64,000 bases of DNA from Comamonas sp. BIGb0152 (GTDB lineage Bacteria; Pseudomonadota; Gammaproteobacteria; Burkholderiales; Burkholderiaceae_C), in NCBI RefSeq assembly GCF_024809975.1, contig NZ_JANUDY010000001.1, forward strand, positions 434,001-498,000. The letters run 5' to 3'. Every line of letters starts with the position of its first letter. Within the stretch, counting starts at the first letter, position 1. Positions 1 to 8,718 of the stretch are shown in pieces. The translations under genes and the position numbers were made by a program. The notes under the pieces are model-generated. The model saw only the letters and a list, made by a program, of their open reading frames with translations. It did no database searches and was not told the DNA's origin.

Positions 1-476
1 GCGAGGCAGCCCCTGCGGCGCGGGTGCTGATGCTCACCGTCAGCGAAGATGCCGACACCCTGGCCCGTGCACTGCAGCGCGGCGCCCATGGCTACCTGCT
101 CAAGACGGGCGACAGCGAGGTCATCGTGGCCGCCATCGAGCGGGCACTGCGCGGCCAGTCCACCGTGAGCATGGAGATGACGGACAAGCTGGTAAGCGCC
201 TTGCAAACCCAGCAGCCGCCAGCGCCCATGCCCCCAGCAGCAGCAGCCGCCGCCGACCCGCTCGAACAGCTCTCGCCGCGCGAGCGCGAGATCCTGCGCG
301 AGATCGCTGCCGGCGCCTGCAACAAGGACATCGCACGCCATCTGGCCATTGCCGAGACCACGGTCAAAACCCATGTGCAGCACATCCTGCGCAAGCTGGG
401 CCTGAGCTCACGCGTACAGGCCGCCGTGCTGCTGACCGGCATAGCTGCCCAGCAAAGCACCCAGGCAGACGCCTAG
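1..476 (+). CDS. NarL/FixJ-family response regulator, 3' part only
   Basis: The frame is open from the first bases of the window, so the gene starts upstream and only the end of the receiver domain and the output domain are seen. The conserved lysine of the receiver lies in the GYLLKTGD segment. An Ala/Pro-rich linker follows, then a LuxR-type helix-turn-helix (LSPREREIL ... NKDIARHLAIAETTVKTHV) that ends the protein. Family members are two-component regulators phosphorylated by a sensor kinase; the partner is outside the window, so the stimulus is unknown. It converges on the TonB receptor gene. Confidence 0.9.
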   Translation, partial: EAAPAARVLMLTVSEDADTLARALQRGAHGYLLKTGDSEVIVAAIERALRGQSTVSMEMTDKLVSALQTQQPPAPMPPAAAAAADPLEQLSPREREILREIAAGACNKDIARHLAIAETTVKTHVQHILRKLGLSSRVQAAVLLTGIAAQQSTQADA

Positions 477-526
477 CCGGGCTTGCGGCGGGTGCCCGTT
501 TCGGCGCCCTTTAAGCCCGCTCAAAA

Positions 527-3076
527 TCACCAGTTATGCGTATAGCTCGCCGTCAAGGTGGCGCCCGCTGCCGGCAGGCGGCTGTCGTTCTTGCTGCTGC
601 GCATCAGCTGGCTGTACAGCGGCAGGTAGTAGCGGTTGAAGAGGTTCTGCACCCCCACGGTGATCTGGTTCTTGTTGTCGAACTGGTAGCGGCCCACCAC
701 GTCCACGCTGTAGTAGCTTTTCACATCGGCACGGGCAAACTGCGTTTTGCCGTCCGCCAGGCGGTAGTCGCGCGCGCCAAACCAGTTGAACTGGGTGCGC
801 AGGCTCCAGCGGTCGCTGGGACTGTATTGCACATAGCCGGTGATCTTGAGCGGCGGTATGCGGTAGCCGGTCATCGGCTGGTCGCTGCTGGCACCGGGTG
901 GCGTTTCGCGGCCCTGCATCCAGGTGACGGTGCCACCGGTCGACCAGTGGTCGGCGTAGTGGTCCGCCGTCAGCTCCAGGCCTCGGATGCGCTCGCGGGT
1001 GCGGGTCAGGTGCAGGCCATTGTTGAAGGATTGCACGGCCCCCAGGTCCGAGCGCGACTGGAACAGCGCCAAGGTCGCCAAGGTGTTGCCGAAACTGCCG
1101 CGCCAGCCGATTTCATAGTTGTCGGTCTTGACCGGCTCCAGCTCAGACGAGTTGATGTCGAACTTGGCACCGGCATTGCGCAGTTGCAGGCCCACATCGG
1201 GCAGGTCAAAGCCCTGGCTGAACGAGGTGTAGAACTCATGGTTTTTCCAAGGCTTGAAGGCCAGCCCCAGGTTGTAGAGCACTGCGTCATACGAGACCTT
1301 GCCACCCGCCACCGTGGCCGGGTTGGGCAGGCGCGACTGCGACAGCGGCTGAAAATCTGCAAAGCTTGCCTGCGATTTCTCATAGCGCAAACCGCCTTCG
1401 GCCGACCATTGCTCGCTGAACTTGTGTTGTAACTGGCCAAAGACGCCCGCGCTTTTGACGGTGACCCAGGGCATGTAAATGCGCTGCCCGGCGGGCCGGA
1501 ACACCAGACCACCGCTCGCGTCATAGCTGGCGGCATCAAAGGTATCCAGCGGCATATTGCTGCGCTCCTGGATGTAGTCTGCGCCCCAGACCAGCTTGGT
1601 GTTCTTCTCTTCACCGATGGGTGTGGTGATGGTCAGGCGGCCGCCGAACACCTTGTTGTTCTGCATCACCTGGTCGACAAAGTTGCCCCGGTTGGTGTTG
1701 CTGCGCGCATCAAAGGGCGCAAAACGCACAAAGTTGTCACGGCCATAGACCATGGCGCTCAGCAGGCTGCCGCCCAGGTCCTTGTGCTCGTAGCTGGCGC
1801 TCAGCAAGCTGTTTTCCACCTGGTTCTGTTCGGCCAGCTTGAGACCCCGGATGGCCCGGGCTGCCACCGATCCCAAAGGCGCCTGGTTGACGCTGGGGTC
1901 GTTCGCATAGTCGGTCTTCTGGTGGGCGCGCAAGTGGCTGGCCGCCAGTTGGATGCGCTGGTTGCCATCAATGCGAAAACCGATCTTGCCGCCCAGGCTG
2001 TAGGTGTTTGAATCGAACAGGTCGCCCTGGCTGGCATCGGAGGCAATGCGGTCGCCATGGCCGTCAAAAGCGCCGCCCATGCGGCGGGCCGAGATATCGA
2101 CCTCGTAATCGACCACCTCGCCAGCCCCCGACAGGTAGTGCTGCACCTGGCCGCCCAAACCATCACTGCTCAGGTGCGATAGCGAACTATCGAACCCCAC
2201 CGTGGTACGCGCCACCGGCTGGCCACCCACCGGGCGTGTGGTGACCGAGATCACGCCGCCGGTCGCGCCACTGCCATAGATGGCGTTGCTGCCGCGCAGC
2301 ACCTCCACCCGCTCAATGCGGCTCATCTCGACATTGACCAGGTTGCGCGCCGTGTCACGGTTGGTGTTGAGCGGAATGCCATCGACCAGCACCAGCACAT
2401 TTCTGCCCCGCAAAGTCATGCCGAAATCGCTGAGGTTGCGGCTGGAGTCGGACATGCCCGGCACGCTCTTGGCCAGCAAGCTATTGAGGTTGGACGAGGT
2501 GGCGCGCAGGTCGTCCAGCTCTGCACCTTCCAGCACAGTGACTTGGCGGGTGGGCTGCATCAGCGAGCTGTCAGAGCGCTGGTCCGTCACTACCACGGTA
2601 GGCAGCTGGTGGCTGGTTTCAGCAGGGGCGGCAGGCGCTGCAGCCGCCTCGTCCACCACTGCAGGTGTAGCAACGGCAAGGGGCGGCTGCGCGGTGGCTT
2701 TCTGGCGCACTTGCAAGGCGCCACCTGGCAAGGTCTGCACCTGCAGGGCCGAGCCCTCCAGCGCTTTGCGCACTGCCTGCTCTGCCGTCCAGGTGCCCTG
2801 AATCGGCGCACTGCGCAGCCCCTGGATCACCGCAGGGTCGGCCACAATGCTGCGCCCTGTTTGCTGGCCGATGCGGGTGAGGGTATCGGCAAGGCTACCG
2901 CCCGGAATATCGAGCTGCACAAGCGCGGTCTGTGGAGCGTCCGCTGCCCGGCTGGCAGCGGGTGACAGCGCGCACACCACCAGGGCGGCGAGTGCCAGCG
3001 CATGGAGACAGACGCGTACGGGGTAGGCTCGCCCGGCAAGGGGGCGCTCGGTCAGGAAGGGGCTGGAAGTAGTCAC
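527..3076 (-). CDS. TonB-dependent ferric-siderophore receptor with STN signalling domain
   Basis: 849 residues. An N-terminal signal peptide (hydrophobic run ALALAALVVCAL, likely cut after SRAA) is followed by a secretin/TonB N-terminal (STN) domain at about 47-130. After an Ala-rich linker come a TonB-box-like LPTVVVTD, a plug domain (about 165-290, with LVDGIPLN and RIERVEVLRG) and a beta-barrel ending in an aromatic residue (HNW). STN-bearing receptors of the FecA/FpvA type import ferric chelates and signal their presence to a periplasmic FecR. The adjacent fecR and fecI genes fit this. The ligand cannot be told from sequence and no siderophore synthesis genes are nearby. Confidence 0.95.
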   Translation of the reverse strand: MTTSSPFLTERPLAGRAYPVRVCLHALALAALVVCALSPAASRAADAPQTALVQLDIPGGSLADTLTRIGQQTGRSIVADPAVIQGLRSAPIQGTWTAEQAVRKALEGSALQVQTLPGGALQVRQKATAQPPLAVATPAVVDEAAAAPAAPAETSHQLPTVVVTDQRSDSSLMQPTRQVTVLEGAELDDLRATSSNLNSLLAKSVPGMSDSSRNLSDFGMTLRGRNVLVLVDGIPLNTNRDTARNLVNVEMSRIERVEVLRGSNAIYGSGATGGVISVTTRPVGGQPVARTTVGFDSSLSHLSSDGLGGQVQHYLSGAGEVVDYEVDISARRMGGAFDGHGDRIASDASQGDLFDSNTYSLGGKIGFRIDGNQRIQLAASHLRAHQKTDYANDPSVNQAPLGSVAARAIRGLKLAEQNQVENSLLSASYEHKDLGGSLLSAMVYGRDNFVRFAPFDARSNTNRGNFVDQVMQNNKVFGGRLTITTPIGEEKNTKLVWGADYIQERSNMPLDTFDAASYDASGGLVFRPAGQRIYMPWVTVKSAGVFGQLQHKFSEQWSAEGGLRYEKSQASFADFQPLSQSRLPNPATVAGGKVSYDAVLYNLGLAFKPWKNHEFYTSFSQGFDLPDVGLQLRNAGAKFDINSSELEPVKTDNYEIGWRGSFGNTLATLALFQSRSDLGAVQSFNNGLHLTRTRERIRGLELTADHYADHWSTGGTVTWMQGRETPPGASSDQPMTGYRIPPLKITGYVQYSPSDRWSLRTQFNWFGARDYRLADGKTQFARADVKSYYSVDVVGRYQFDNKNQITVGVQNLFNRYYLPLYSQLMRSSKNDSRLPAAGATLTASYTHNW

Positions 3077-3192
3077 GGCAGAGGTTCCTTTTCGCTTGGG
3101 TACTACTTAACCAGTGCGCCCAAACCGCAAAACCCCTCATCTATTTGCATGCGGCAGGACATGGAGCAAGACATGAGGCAGGGCATTGCCGA

Positions 3193-4167
3193 TCAGCGAA
3201 CACCCCGCTCGCCGATCGTGACCAGCGGCCCCAGGCGCTGAATCCGCAGCGGCAGCATCTGGCTGAGCGTGTTCAGCAGTTCGTCCACATCCAACTTGAA
3301 GATGCCGAACACCCGCAGATCGGCCACCGACGGCGACACGCGGATATATCCCGAGAAATATGCCTGCAGCGCCTGGGCCACCTCTGCGAGCGACCAGTCG
3401 TCAACGGCCAGCATGCCCTGCTGCCATGCGGCGCGCTGCACCGGGTTGCCAGGCAGCGGCTCAATCTGCCGGGCACTGAAGCGCGCGCCCTCCCCCGTGC
3501 GCAGCCAGGCCTGTGCGGCCTCGTTGGGTCGCAGCGTCAGGCCTTGGTCCAAGGCCACCACCTCGGTCCGGTCCGCATACACGCGGCCCATCATGCGGCC
3601 CGCACTGAGCAGCAGCACCCCATCGCGGGTACGCACCTGCAAGGGGGCTGTGCCTGCATGTGGGCGGCTGGCCACCATGGCCCCCGCGCGCAGCTGCAGC
3701 ACAGGCACGCCAGCGGCATAGTGCACATCCACGGCAGACCGGGCATCCAGCAACACGGTCGACCCATCGGCCAGCGTGAACGCACGCCGCTCGCCGGTGC
3801 CGGTATGCCAATCGGCCATCACTTGGGTGAGCGGCGTGAGCCGGTCTGCCACCCAGGCGCTGGCCAGGCCCATGCCTCCCAGCGCCAGCGCTCCCCGCAA
3901 TACCCGGCGGCGCCGGGTTCTGAACAGCGCCTGCATGGCTGCCTGCGCATGCAGGCCTTCGGTATGGGCTTGCAGGCTGCGCACGGCCTCCAGCGGGGCT
4001 GCCAAGGCGGAGGTCACGCGCTGCCATGCGGCCCGATGGTGAGCGTCTTGGTGCAGCCAGTCCTCAAACGCCTGGCAGTCTGCATCGCTCATGGTTTCTG
4101 ACTCGTGGCGCACCAGCCAGTCCACGGCTGCACCCAAGGCCTGGGCAGGGGGTAATGTACCGCTCAT
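3193..4167 (-). CDS. fecR: FecR-family anti-sigma/sigma-regulator protein
   Basis: 324 residues from the start chosen here. The N-terminal cytoplasmic part (AVDWLVRHESE ... FEDWLHQDAHHRAAW) matches the FecR N-terminal domain that holds the sigma factor. One membrane segment follows (ALALGGMGLASAW), then a periplasmic FecR domain and a C-terminal STN-like domain that would touch the receptor. The ATG at 4167 overlaps the TGA stop of fecI as ATGA, suggesting translational coupling. An ATG 18 bases further upstream is possible but would overlap more. It transmits the receptor signal to the sigma factor. Confidence 0.93.
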   Translation of the reverse strand: MSGTLPPAQALGAAVDWLVRHESETMSDADCQAFEDWLHQDAHHRAAWQRVTSALAAPLEAVRSLQAHTEGLHAQAAMQALFRTRRRRVLRGALALGGMGLASAWVADRLTPLTQVMADWHTGTGERRAFTLADGSTVLLDARSAVDVHYAAGVPVLQLRAGAMVASRPHAGTAPLQVRTRDGVLLLSAGRMMGRVYADRTEVVALDQGLTLRPNEAAQAWLRTGEGARFSARQIEPLPGNPVQRAAWQQGMLAVDDWSLAEVAQALQAYFSGYIRVSPSVADLRVFGIFKLDVDELLNTLSQMLPLRIQRLGPLVTIGERGVR

Positions 4168-4664
4168 GGTGTGCAGTTCAGGCACTGCAGCAAGGCACGC
4201 CGCATATGGCGCTCTACCGTCGCCAGCGAGATGCCCATGTGCTCCGCAATCTGTGGGTAGCGCATGCCTTCCAGCCGTGACAGCAGAAACACGGTCTTGA
4301 CCGGCAGCGGCAGCGCGGCCAGCGCTCGGTCGATCTGACAGATGGCCTCCACCAGCATCGCATGCGCTTCGGGGGAGAGCGCCACCGCCTCGGGCATATG
4401 GCGCAATGTGTCTTGGTAGGCCGCCTCCAGGTCCTGGCGCTGCCAGAGCTTGATCAAGATGCGTTTGGCTATCGTCGATAAAAAAGCGCGCGGATGCCGT
4501 ATATCGGCAACCACGCCTCCTTCGGTCAGCTGCAGGAAGGTCTCCGAGGCCACATCCTCGGCTTCGCTATGGCTGGATGCGCGCAGCACCAAGCGCCCCC
4601 GCAGCCATGCGTGGTGCTGGCGAAAGATGTCTTCCACCTCGGTGTGGAATGGACGCTGTGGCAT
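4164..4664 (-). CDS. fecI: FecI-like ECF RNA polymerase sigma factor
   Basis: 166 residues from the ATG at 4664 (starts MPQRPFHTE); a longer open frame reaching 4889 runs through the Fur-box promoter region and is rejected. Region 2 (EVEDIFRQHHAWLRG ... EAEDVASETFLQL) and region 4 (LPLPVKTVFLLSRLEGMRYPQIAEHMGISLATVERHM) are clear. FecI-type sigma factors direct transcription of the matching receptor gene when FecR relays ligand binding. The gene heads the minus-strand trio with fecR and the receptor. A strong Fur-box match sits about 40-55 bases upstream, so iron repression is expected. Confidence 0.94.
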   Translation of the reverse strand: MPQRPFHTEVEDIFRQHHAWLRGRLVLRASSHSEAEDVASETFLQLTEGGVVADIRHPRAFLSTIAKRILIKLWQRQDLEAAYQDTLRHMPEAVALSPEAHAMLVEAICQIDRALAALPLPVKTVFLLSRLEGMRYPQIAEHMGISLATVERHMRRALLQCLNCTP

Positions 4665-4701
4665 GGGCAACCCGATGAGGAACGCGAACAACGGCAAGAT
4701 C

Positions 4702-4720
4702 ATAATTGATAATGATTCTT
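4702..4720 (-). promoter_or_regulatory. Fur box upstream of fecI
   Basis: On the minus strand this reads AAGAATCATTATCAATTAT. Ten consecutive bases (AATCATTATC) match half of the classical 19-bp Fur consensus exactly and the rest is AT-rich and partly symmetric. It lies just upstream of the chosen fecI start, the usual place for iron repression of fecI-type genes. Confidence 0.75.
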
Positions 4721-4883
4721 TTTTAGCAAAGAGCTTGCTCGCCTTGTTGAATGGGCTGCCGCTGCCCTCAGGCCCCCACCCGTCTCTCGCTGCCCATCTT
4801 CTTGCGGTACGGATTTGCTTGATCGATGTCAAGCCCTGGCGGCAGCGAATCGCGCCGCCCGCTTGTGCCACTTTGATAAAAAT

Positions 4884-4917
4884 TGTCAAACATCCCCGGG
4901 CATGAAGATGTTTGACA
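4884..4917. promoter_or_regulatory. 11-bp perfect inverted repeat in the fecI/IPTL-protein intergenic region
   Basis: TGTCAAACATC at 4884-4894 and GATGTTTGACA at 4907-4917 are exact inverted copies separated by 12 bases. Each arm contains a TTTGACA that resembles a -35 element, one on each strand. The repeat sits about 80 bases before the secreted repeat protein. It looks like an operator, or a symmetric divergent promoter element; the binding protein is unknown. Confidence 0.45.
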
Positions 4918-4995
4918 TTGGGTCACCCCTGGTTCTTATTCATTCTATTACTATACATATTCGAATTGAATATAGTTATCGGAATTAGGAATGCA

Positions 4996-7098
4996 ATGAG
5001 AGACATCAGAATATCGATGGCCCATTATGTGGGCCTGGGATGTGCGGCGGTGGCACTTCTGCAACCCCTGCTGGTCCAGGCGCAAACTGCGCCTGTTATT
5101 TCATGCAGCACAGACCCCGCCATCTTCAACACGGGTATTGACGGCAGCAATGGCTACAGTATCAACAGTCCCAAGCAGCCCATTGGCAGCCTGGATGCGC
5201 ACTGGTCTATTGCGCCCGCCCCTGGCGATATCACCACCCCGGCCGCTGCAGCGGCGCTTCCCTATGCCCAAGGCCCGGTGGACCGCCCTGGCGCAGGCAA
5301 TGGTGCCTGGGTACAGTCGCCCTTTGGCAATGCCCAGTGGATTGGCGTGCAATATGGCCGAAGCTATTATGTCTACCAATACCAATTCAGCCTGGATCCG
5401 TCTGTCGACCCCGACAGTTTCAATTTGAGCCTGAATCTGTATGTGGATAACCAGGTCAGGCGCATTTTGGTGAATGACGCGGTATTCGATTACACCAACA
5501 ATGGCACCAGTTTGGGTGTTGGCGGTTTTGGTGCCGGCGGTAATGTGCCGGTGGTGCTCAATAATGGTTTTAAAACCGGTGCCAACACCCTCTATGTCGT
5601 CGTCGGCAACCAGGGCGATCCTTCGGGCCTGCTGGTGCAATCGAGCGGCACGGCCTCGTGCTCGCCGCCGCTGTCAGTGGCCAAGCAAGCGGTCAACAGC
5701 AGTGGCAGCGCCTACACCGGCCTGGCTACCGCCAATGGCCTGGTGTACTACGACATCACCGTCACCAATGCCAGCACCCGCGATGCCAGTGGCGCCCGCT
5801 TGCGCGATACCCTGCCCGACGGCCTGCAAGCGGGCGCCAGCAGCTGGAGCTGCAGCCGTCCCGCCGGCAGCGCAGCCGTCTGCCCCCTGCCAGCCACGGG
5901 CAGCTTTCCGCTCGATACCGTCTTGCCCACCCTGCCCGCTGGCAGCGCCCTGGTGTTCCGCGTCAATTCGCGCTTCAGCAGCCCATTGCCCGCCGGTGCC
6001 ACGGTCATCACCAACACGGCCACCATCGAGCCGCCTGCCACCAGCACCCTCAGCTGCGATGCCCGCGATGGCTTTCCTACGCCTTGCAGCGCCTCGGCAT
6101 CGGTGGCCACCAGCCCCTTGCTCAGCGTGACCAAGACGGTGGACGCGACCGCGCCGCTCTACGCTGGGCAAACGGCCACCTACACCGTCACCGTCAAGAA
6201 CGAAGGCGCGGCCGAGTTGACCGGCGTAGCCCTCTCTGACGCCTTGCCCGCCGGATTTGCCTCGGCCACCTGGACTTGCCAGTCGCCCGTCGGCAGCCTC
6301 GCGGTCTGCCCCCAAGCCAGCGGCAGCCTGTCCGCAGGCGGGGTGCTGAGCCAGACCATCGCCAGCATGCGCGCCAACGCCAGCCTGGTCTACACCGTGG
6401 TCGCCACGGTGGACAGCATTGCGACCCGCATGGACCAGGTCAGCAACACCGCCAGCGTGACGGCCAGCAACCCTGAATGGCTGTGCTACAACCCCGCCAG
6501 CGCCCAGACCCAGGCCAAGCCCTGCAATGCCTCGGCGGCGGTGGATCTGTGGCCCCAGCCGCTCTTGCAGCTGAGCAAGACGGCGCAGGCCAGCGGCACG
6601 GTCTTCGCCGGCCAGCCGATGCACTACACCATCACCGCGCAGAACGCCGGCCAGGTGCCCGTCACCCAGGCCCGCATCACTGATCCGCTCCCCGCCGGCC
6701 TGGAAAATGCCAGCTGGACCTGCAGCAATAGCGGCGCTGCACCCTGCGTCCCCGCCAGCGGCACGGGCGCGGTGGATGTGACCGTCGCCTCGCTGGCTGC
6801 GGGTGACAGCGTGGTGGTCCAGCTCGGCGCCACTGTCAGCGCACTGCCACCCACCAGCCTGGTCAATACCGCCTCCTTGGCCGTCAGCGAGGCCAACGCC
6901 CTGTGCGCCGCTGGCAGCGCCCAGCCCTGCACGGCCTCGGCAACGGTCACCACCGCCATCCCGCCTGTCCCTCCGGTCCCGCTTGGCAACGCCACCGCAG
7001 TACCGACGCTGCAGCAATGGAGCGTGGTCCTTCTGGGCTTGCTGACTGCCGGCATCGGCGCATGGCGCATGCGCTCGCGCGGCCAGCGCATCGGCTAA
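4996..7098 (+). CDS. Secreted DUF11-repeat protein with IPTL-CTERM sorting signal
   Basis: 700 residues from the ATG at 4996, chosen because AGGA ends five bases before it; an open frame from 4912 lacks this. A signal peptide ends near LLVQAQ. An N-terminal beta-rich region of unknown family follows, then three DUF11-like repeats marked by DTLPDGLQ, DALPAGFA and DPLPAGLE, each followed by a WxC motif. The C-terminus has the tripartite pattern of the IPTL-CTERM signal: VPTLQQWSVVLL, a hydrophobic helix and an Arg-rich tail (WRMRSRGQR). Such proteins are thought to be sorted to the cell envelope or surface by an exosortase-like route; the processing enzyme is not in the window. Confidence 0.85.
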   Translation: MRDIRISMAHYVGLGCAAVALLQPLLVQAQTAPVISCSTDPAIFNTGIDGSNGYSINSPKQPIGSLDAHWSIAPAPGDITTPAAAAALPYAQGPVDRPGAGNGAWVQSPFGNAQWIGVQYGRSYYVYQYQFSLDPSVDPDSFNLSLNLYVDNQVRRILVNDAVFDYTNNGTSLGVGGFGAGGNVPVVLNNGFKTGANTLYVVVGNQGDPSGLLVQSSGTASCSPPLSVAKQAVNSSGSAYTGLATANGLVYYDITVTNASTRDASGARLRDTLPDGLQAGASSWSCSRPAGSAAVCPLPATGSFPLDTVLPTLPAGSALVFRVNSRFSSPLPAGATVITNTATIEPPATSTLSCDARDGFPTPCSASASVATSPLLSVTKTVDATAPLYAGQTATYTVTVKNEGAAELTGVALSDALPAGFASATWTCQSPVGSLAVCPQASGSLSAGGVLSQTIASMRANASLVYTVVATVDSIATRMDQVSNTASVTASNPEWLCYNPASAQTQAKPCNASAAVDLWPQPLLQLSKTAQASGTVFAGQPMHYTITAQNAGQVPVTQARITDPLPAGLENASWTCSNSGAAPCVPASGTGAVDVTVASLAAGDSVVVQLGATVSALPPTSLVNTASLAVSEANALCAAGSAQPCTASATVTTAIPPVPPVPLGNATAVPTLQQWSVVLLGLLTAGIGAWRMRSRGQRIG

Positions 7099-7112
7099 GG
7101 ATGGGATCGCGT

Positions 7113-7142
7113 ACCCGGGGCGCAGGCGCAGCGCCCCCGGGT
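7113..7142 (+). terminator. GC-rich hairpin after the DUF11/IPTL gene
   Basis: ACCCGGGGCGC and GCGCCCCCGGGT form a long near-perfect stem with a seven-base loop, 14 bases after the stop codon. It has no T run, so it may be a transcript-end stabiliser rather than a classical terminator. Confidence 0.45.
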
Positions 7143-7283
7143 CTGCCAAGCACCGCCCAAAGCATCTCGTGGGGACGCGTTTTTGCAGCCGGTGGCCGCT
7201 GCTGCGATCGGGCCTGAGGCACATTGACACAAACTGCCACAAACCGACAAACCGGCTCCAAACCGCCATGCCAGCATGCACAC

Positions 7284-7589
7284 ATGAATGATGACCGAGC
7301 ACCCCGCATGGCAGCGCCGGCCCCGCCTGCTGCCCCCTGGTTCAAACGCAGCCGCCTTGTGCGCATCCGACCTACGCCTGCCCGGCTGCGGGTGCTGGAG
7401 GCCATCGTCCAGCTGGGCCGCTCACGGGTCAAGTGCGCCGATATCTCCTCCCACCTCGCGCAAAGCGGTGCCCCCTTGCCAGCGGCCACCATCTACTGCG
7501 TGGCCAAGGAAATGGCCCAGGCCGGGCTGCTGATGCGCGACCGCGAAGATGGCGGCTTGACGGTGTACAGCCTGGCCGCTGGCGTCTGA
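7284..7589 (+). CDS. Short Fur-like winged-helix DNA-binding protein
   Basis: 101 residues from the ATG at 7284; an in-frame start at 7224 is possible. The part from about residue 25 (RPTPARLRVLEAIVQLG ... ATIYCVAKEMAQAGLL) resembles the N-terminal winged helix of Fur-family repressors. It stops after the wing (LTVYSL). The C-terminal metal-binding dimerisation domain of Fur, with its His/Cys ligands, is absent, so it cannot work as a normal metal sensor. It may be a domain-only regulator or a degenerate paralogue. No RNA or metal-site motif is seen. Confidence 0.6.
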   Translation: MNDDRAPRMAAPAPPAAPWFKRSRLVRIRPTPARLRVLEAIVQLGRSRVKCADISSHLAQSGAPLPAATIYCVAKEMAQAGLLMRDREDGGLTVYSLAAGV

Positions 7590-7644
7590 ACGCTGGACCT
7601 GGAAACCCTGGCAACGTCCAGCAACGCCAGCCACGGCGCACGCC

Positions 7645-8565
7645 TCAAGCCGCAGCAATCCGCCAACCCGGCGCCAGCTTCTGGATCGACGACACCAGCA
7701 GCTCGATCAGCGCCAGGGTGGCCGCTGATGGCTGGCGGTTGGGCGCGCGCACCACGTAAAGCGCATCACCCACACCCTTGACGCCAAAGCCGCCCAGCAC
7801 CTGCACCAGGCTGCCCTGGGCGATGGCGTCACACACGGCGTAGTTCGGCAGCAGCACCACACCCAAGTCCGCCATCGCGGCATTGAAAAGAAACTGGTAG
7901 TCGCCCGACTGGATCGATGGCGTGCTTTGCACCTGCGCATGCACGCCATCGCTATGGCGCCAAAAGTCCAACCGGTGGTGAATGTTGAGCGGCGCCATCA
8001 GCCGGGCATGTTTGATGTCCTGCGGGGTTTGCAACTGCAGGCCCAAGGTCTGTAGGTAGGCCGGGGTGGCAAACAGGCCCCATTCGATGTCGCAGACGCG
8101 GGTGGCCACATGGTCTTCCAGCGGCGCGGAGGTGATGTGGATCGCCAGGTCCACCTTGGAGGCCACCAGGTCATGGATCTGGTCATTGATGACCAGGCGC
8201 AAAAGCAGATCGGGGTGCGCCTGGCAAAAAGCCAGGATCAGCGGCTTGAGGTGGAAATGCCCCAGGCCCGTCGGAATCCGCACCCGAATCTCGCCGCTGA
8301 TCGTCTGGTGGATCTGGTCGATCTGCAGCTGCGCGCTTTGCAGCGCATTGAGGGCTTGCAGGCAGTGGCCATGCAGAATGCGGCCGGCCTGGGTCAGCTC
8401 CATATGCCGGGTGGTACGCCGCAGCAGCTGCGCGCCAAACTGCCGCTCCAGCAGCGCCAGCCGGCGCGACACATTCGAGCGCGTCACGCCCGAGCGCTGG
8501 GCGGCATCGCTCAGATTGCGGGACTCGGCAATCGCCACAAACAAACGCACCAGGTTCAGGTCCAT
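7645..8565 (-). CDS. LysR-family transcriptional regulator
   Basis: 306 residues from the ATG at 8565 (MDLNLVRLFVAIAE). The N-terminal helix-turn-helix (NLSDAAQRSGVTRSNVSRRLALLERQFGAQLL) is typical, followed by a periplasmic-binding-protein-like effector domain (VRIPTGLGHFHL onward). The length is normal for the family. It is transcribed divergently from the CoA-transferase operon, from which it is separated by 153 bases with a T-N11-A palindrome, so it probably controls that operon with a carboxylate-type inducer. The inducer is unknown. Confidence 0.93.
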   Translation of the reverse strand: MDLNLVRLFVAIAESRNLSDAAQRSGVTRSNVSRRLALLERQFGAQLLRRTTRHMELTQAGRILHGHCLQALNALQSAQLQIDQIHQTISGEIRVRIPTGLGHFHLKPLILAFCQAHPDLLLRLVINDQIHDLVASKVDLAIHITSAPLEDHVATRVCDIEWGLFATPAYLQTLGLQLQTPQDIKHARLMAPLNIHHRLDFWRHSDGVHAQVQSTPSIQSGDYQFLFNAAMADLGVVLLPNYAVCDAIAQGSLVQVLGGFGVKGVGDALYVVRAPNRQPSAATLALIELLVSSIQKLAPGWRIAAA

Positions 8566-8587
8566 GGCCAGCTTTCTCTTTGATTGT

Positions 8588-8600
8588 TGATTTTGAATCA
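8588..8600. promoter_or_regulatory. LysR-type T-N11-A operator candidate
   Basis: TGATT-TTG-AATCA is a perfect 13-bp inverted repeat that fits the T-N11-A rule for LysR recognition sites. It lies 23 bases upstream of the lysR start and in the divergent promoter region of the CoA-transferase gene. Confidence 0.5.
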
Positions 8601-8718
8601 CCACTGATGGCTGTGCTTTGGCAGTTCCCAAAGCAGCTGGAGCTTTTTACCATGGGTCTCACAACAAACGCCCGGCATCGTGTCGCATCGCCGGGCCATG
8701 CAAGGAGACGAATACGTG

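Noticed and set aside
4665..4889. N-terminal extension of fecI
   Set aside because: The extra 75 codons cross the Fur box and have no resemblance to sigma region 1 or 2.
5674..7302. 542-residue open frame on the minus strand
   Set aside because: Shadow of the DUF11 repeats; low-complexity Gly/Ala/Arg composition and no family features.
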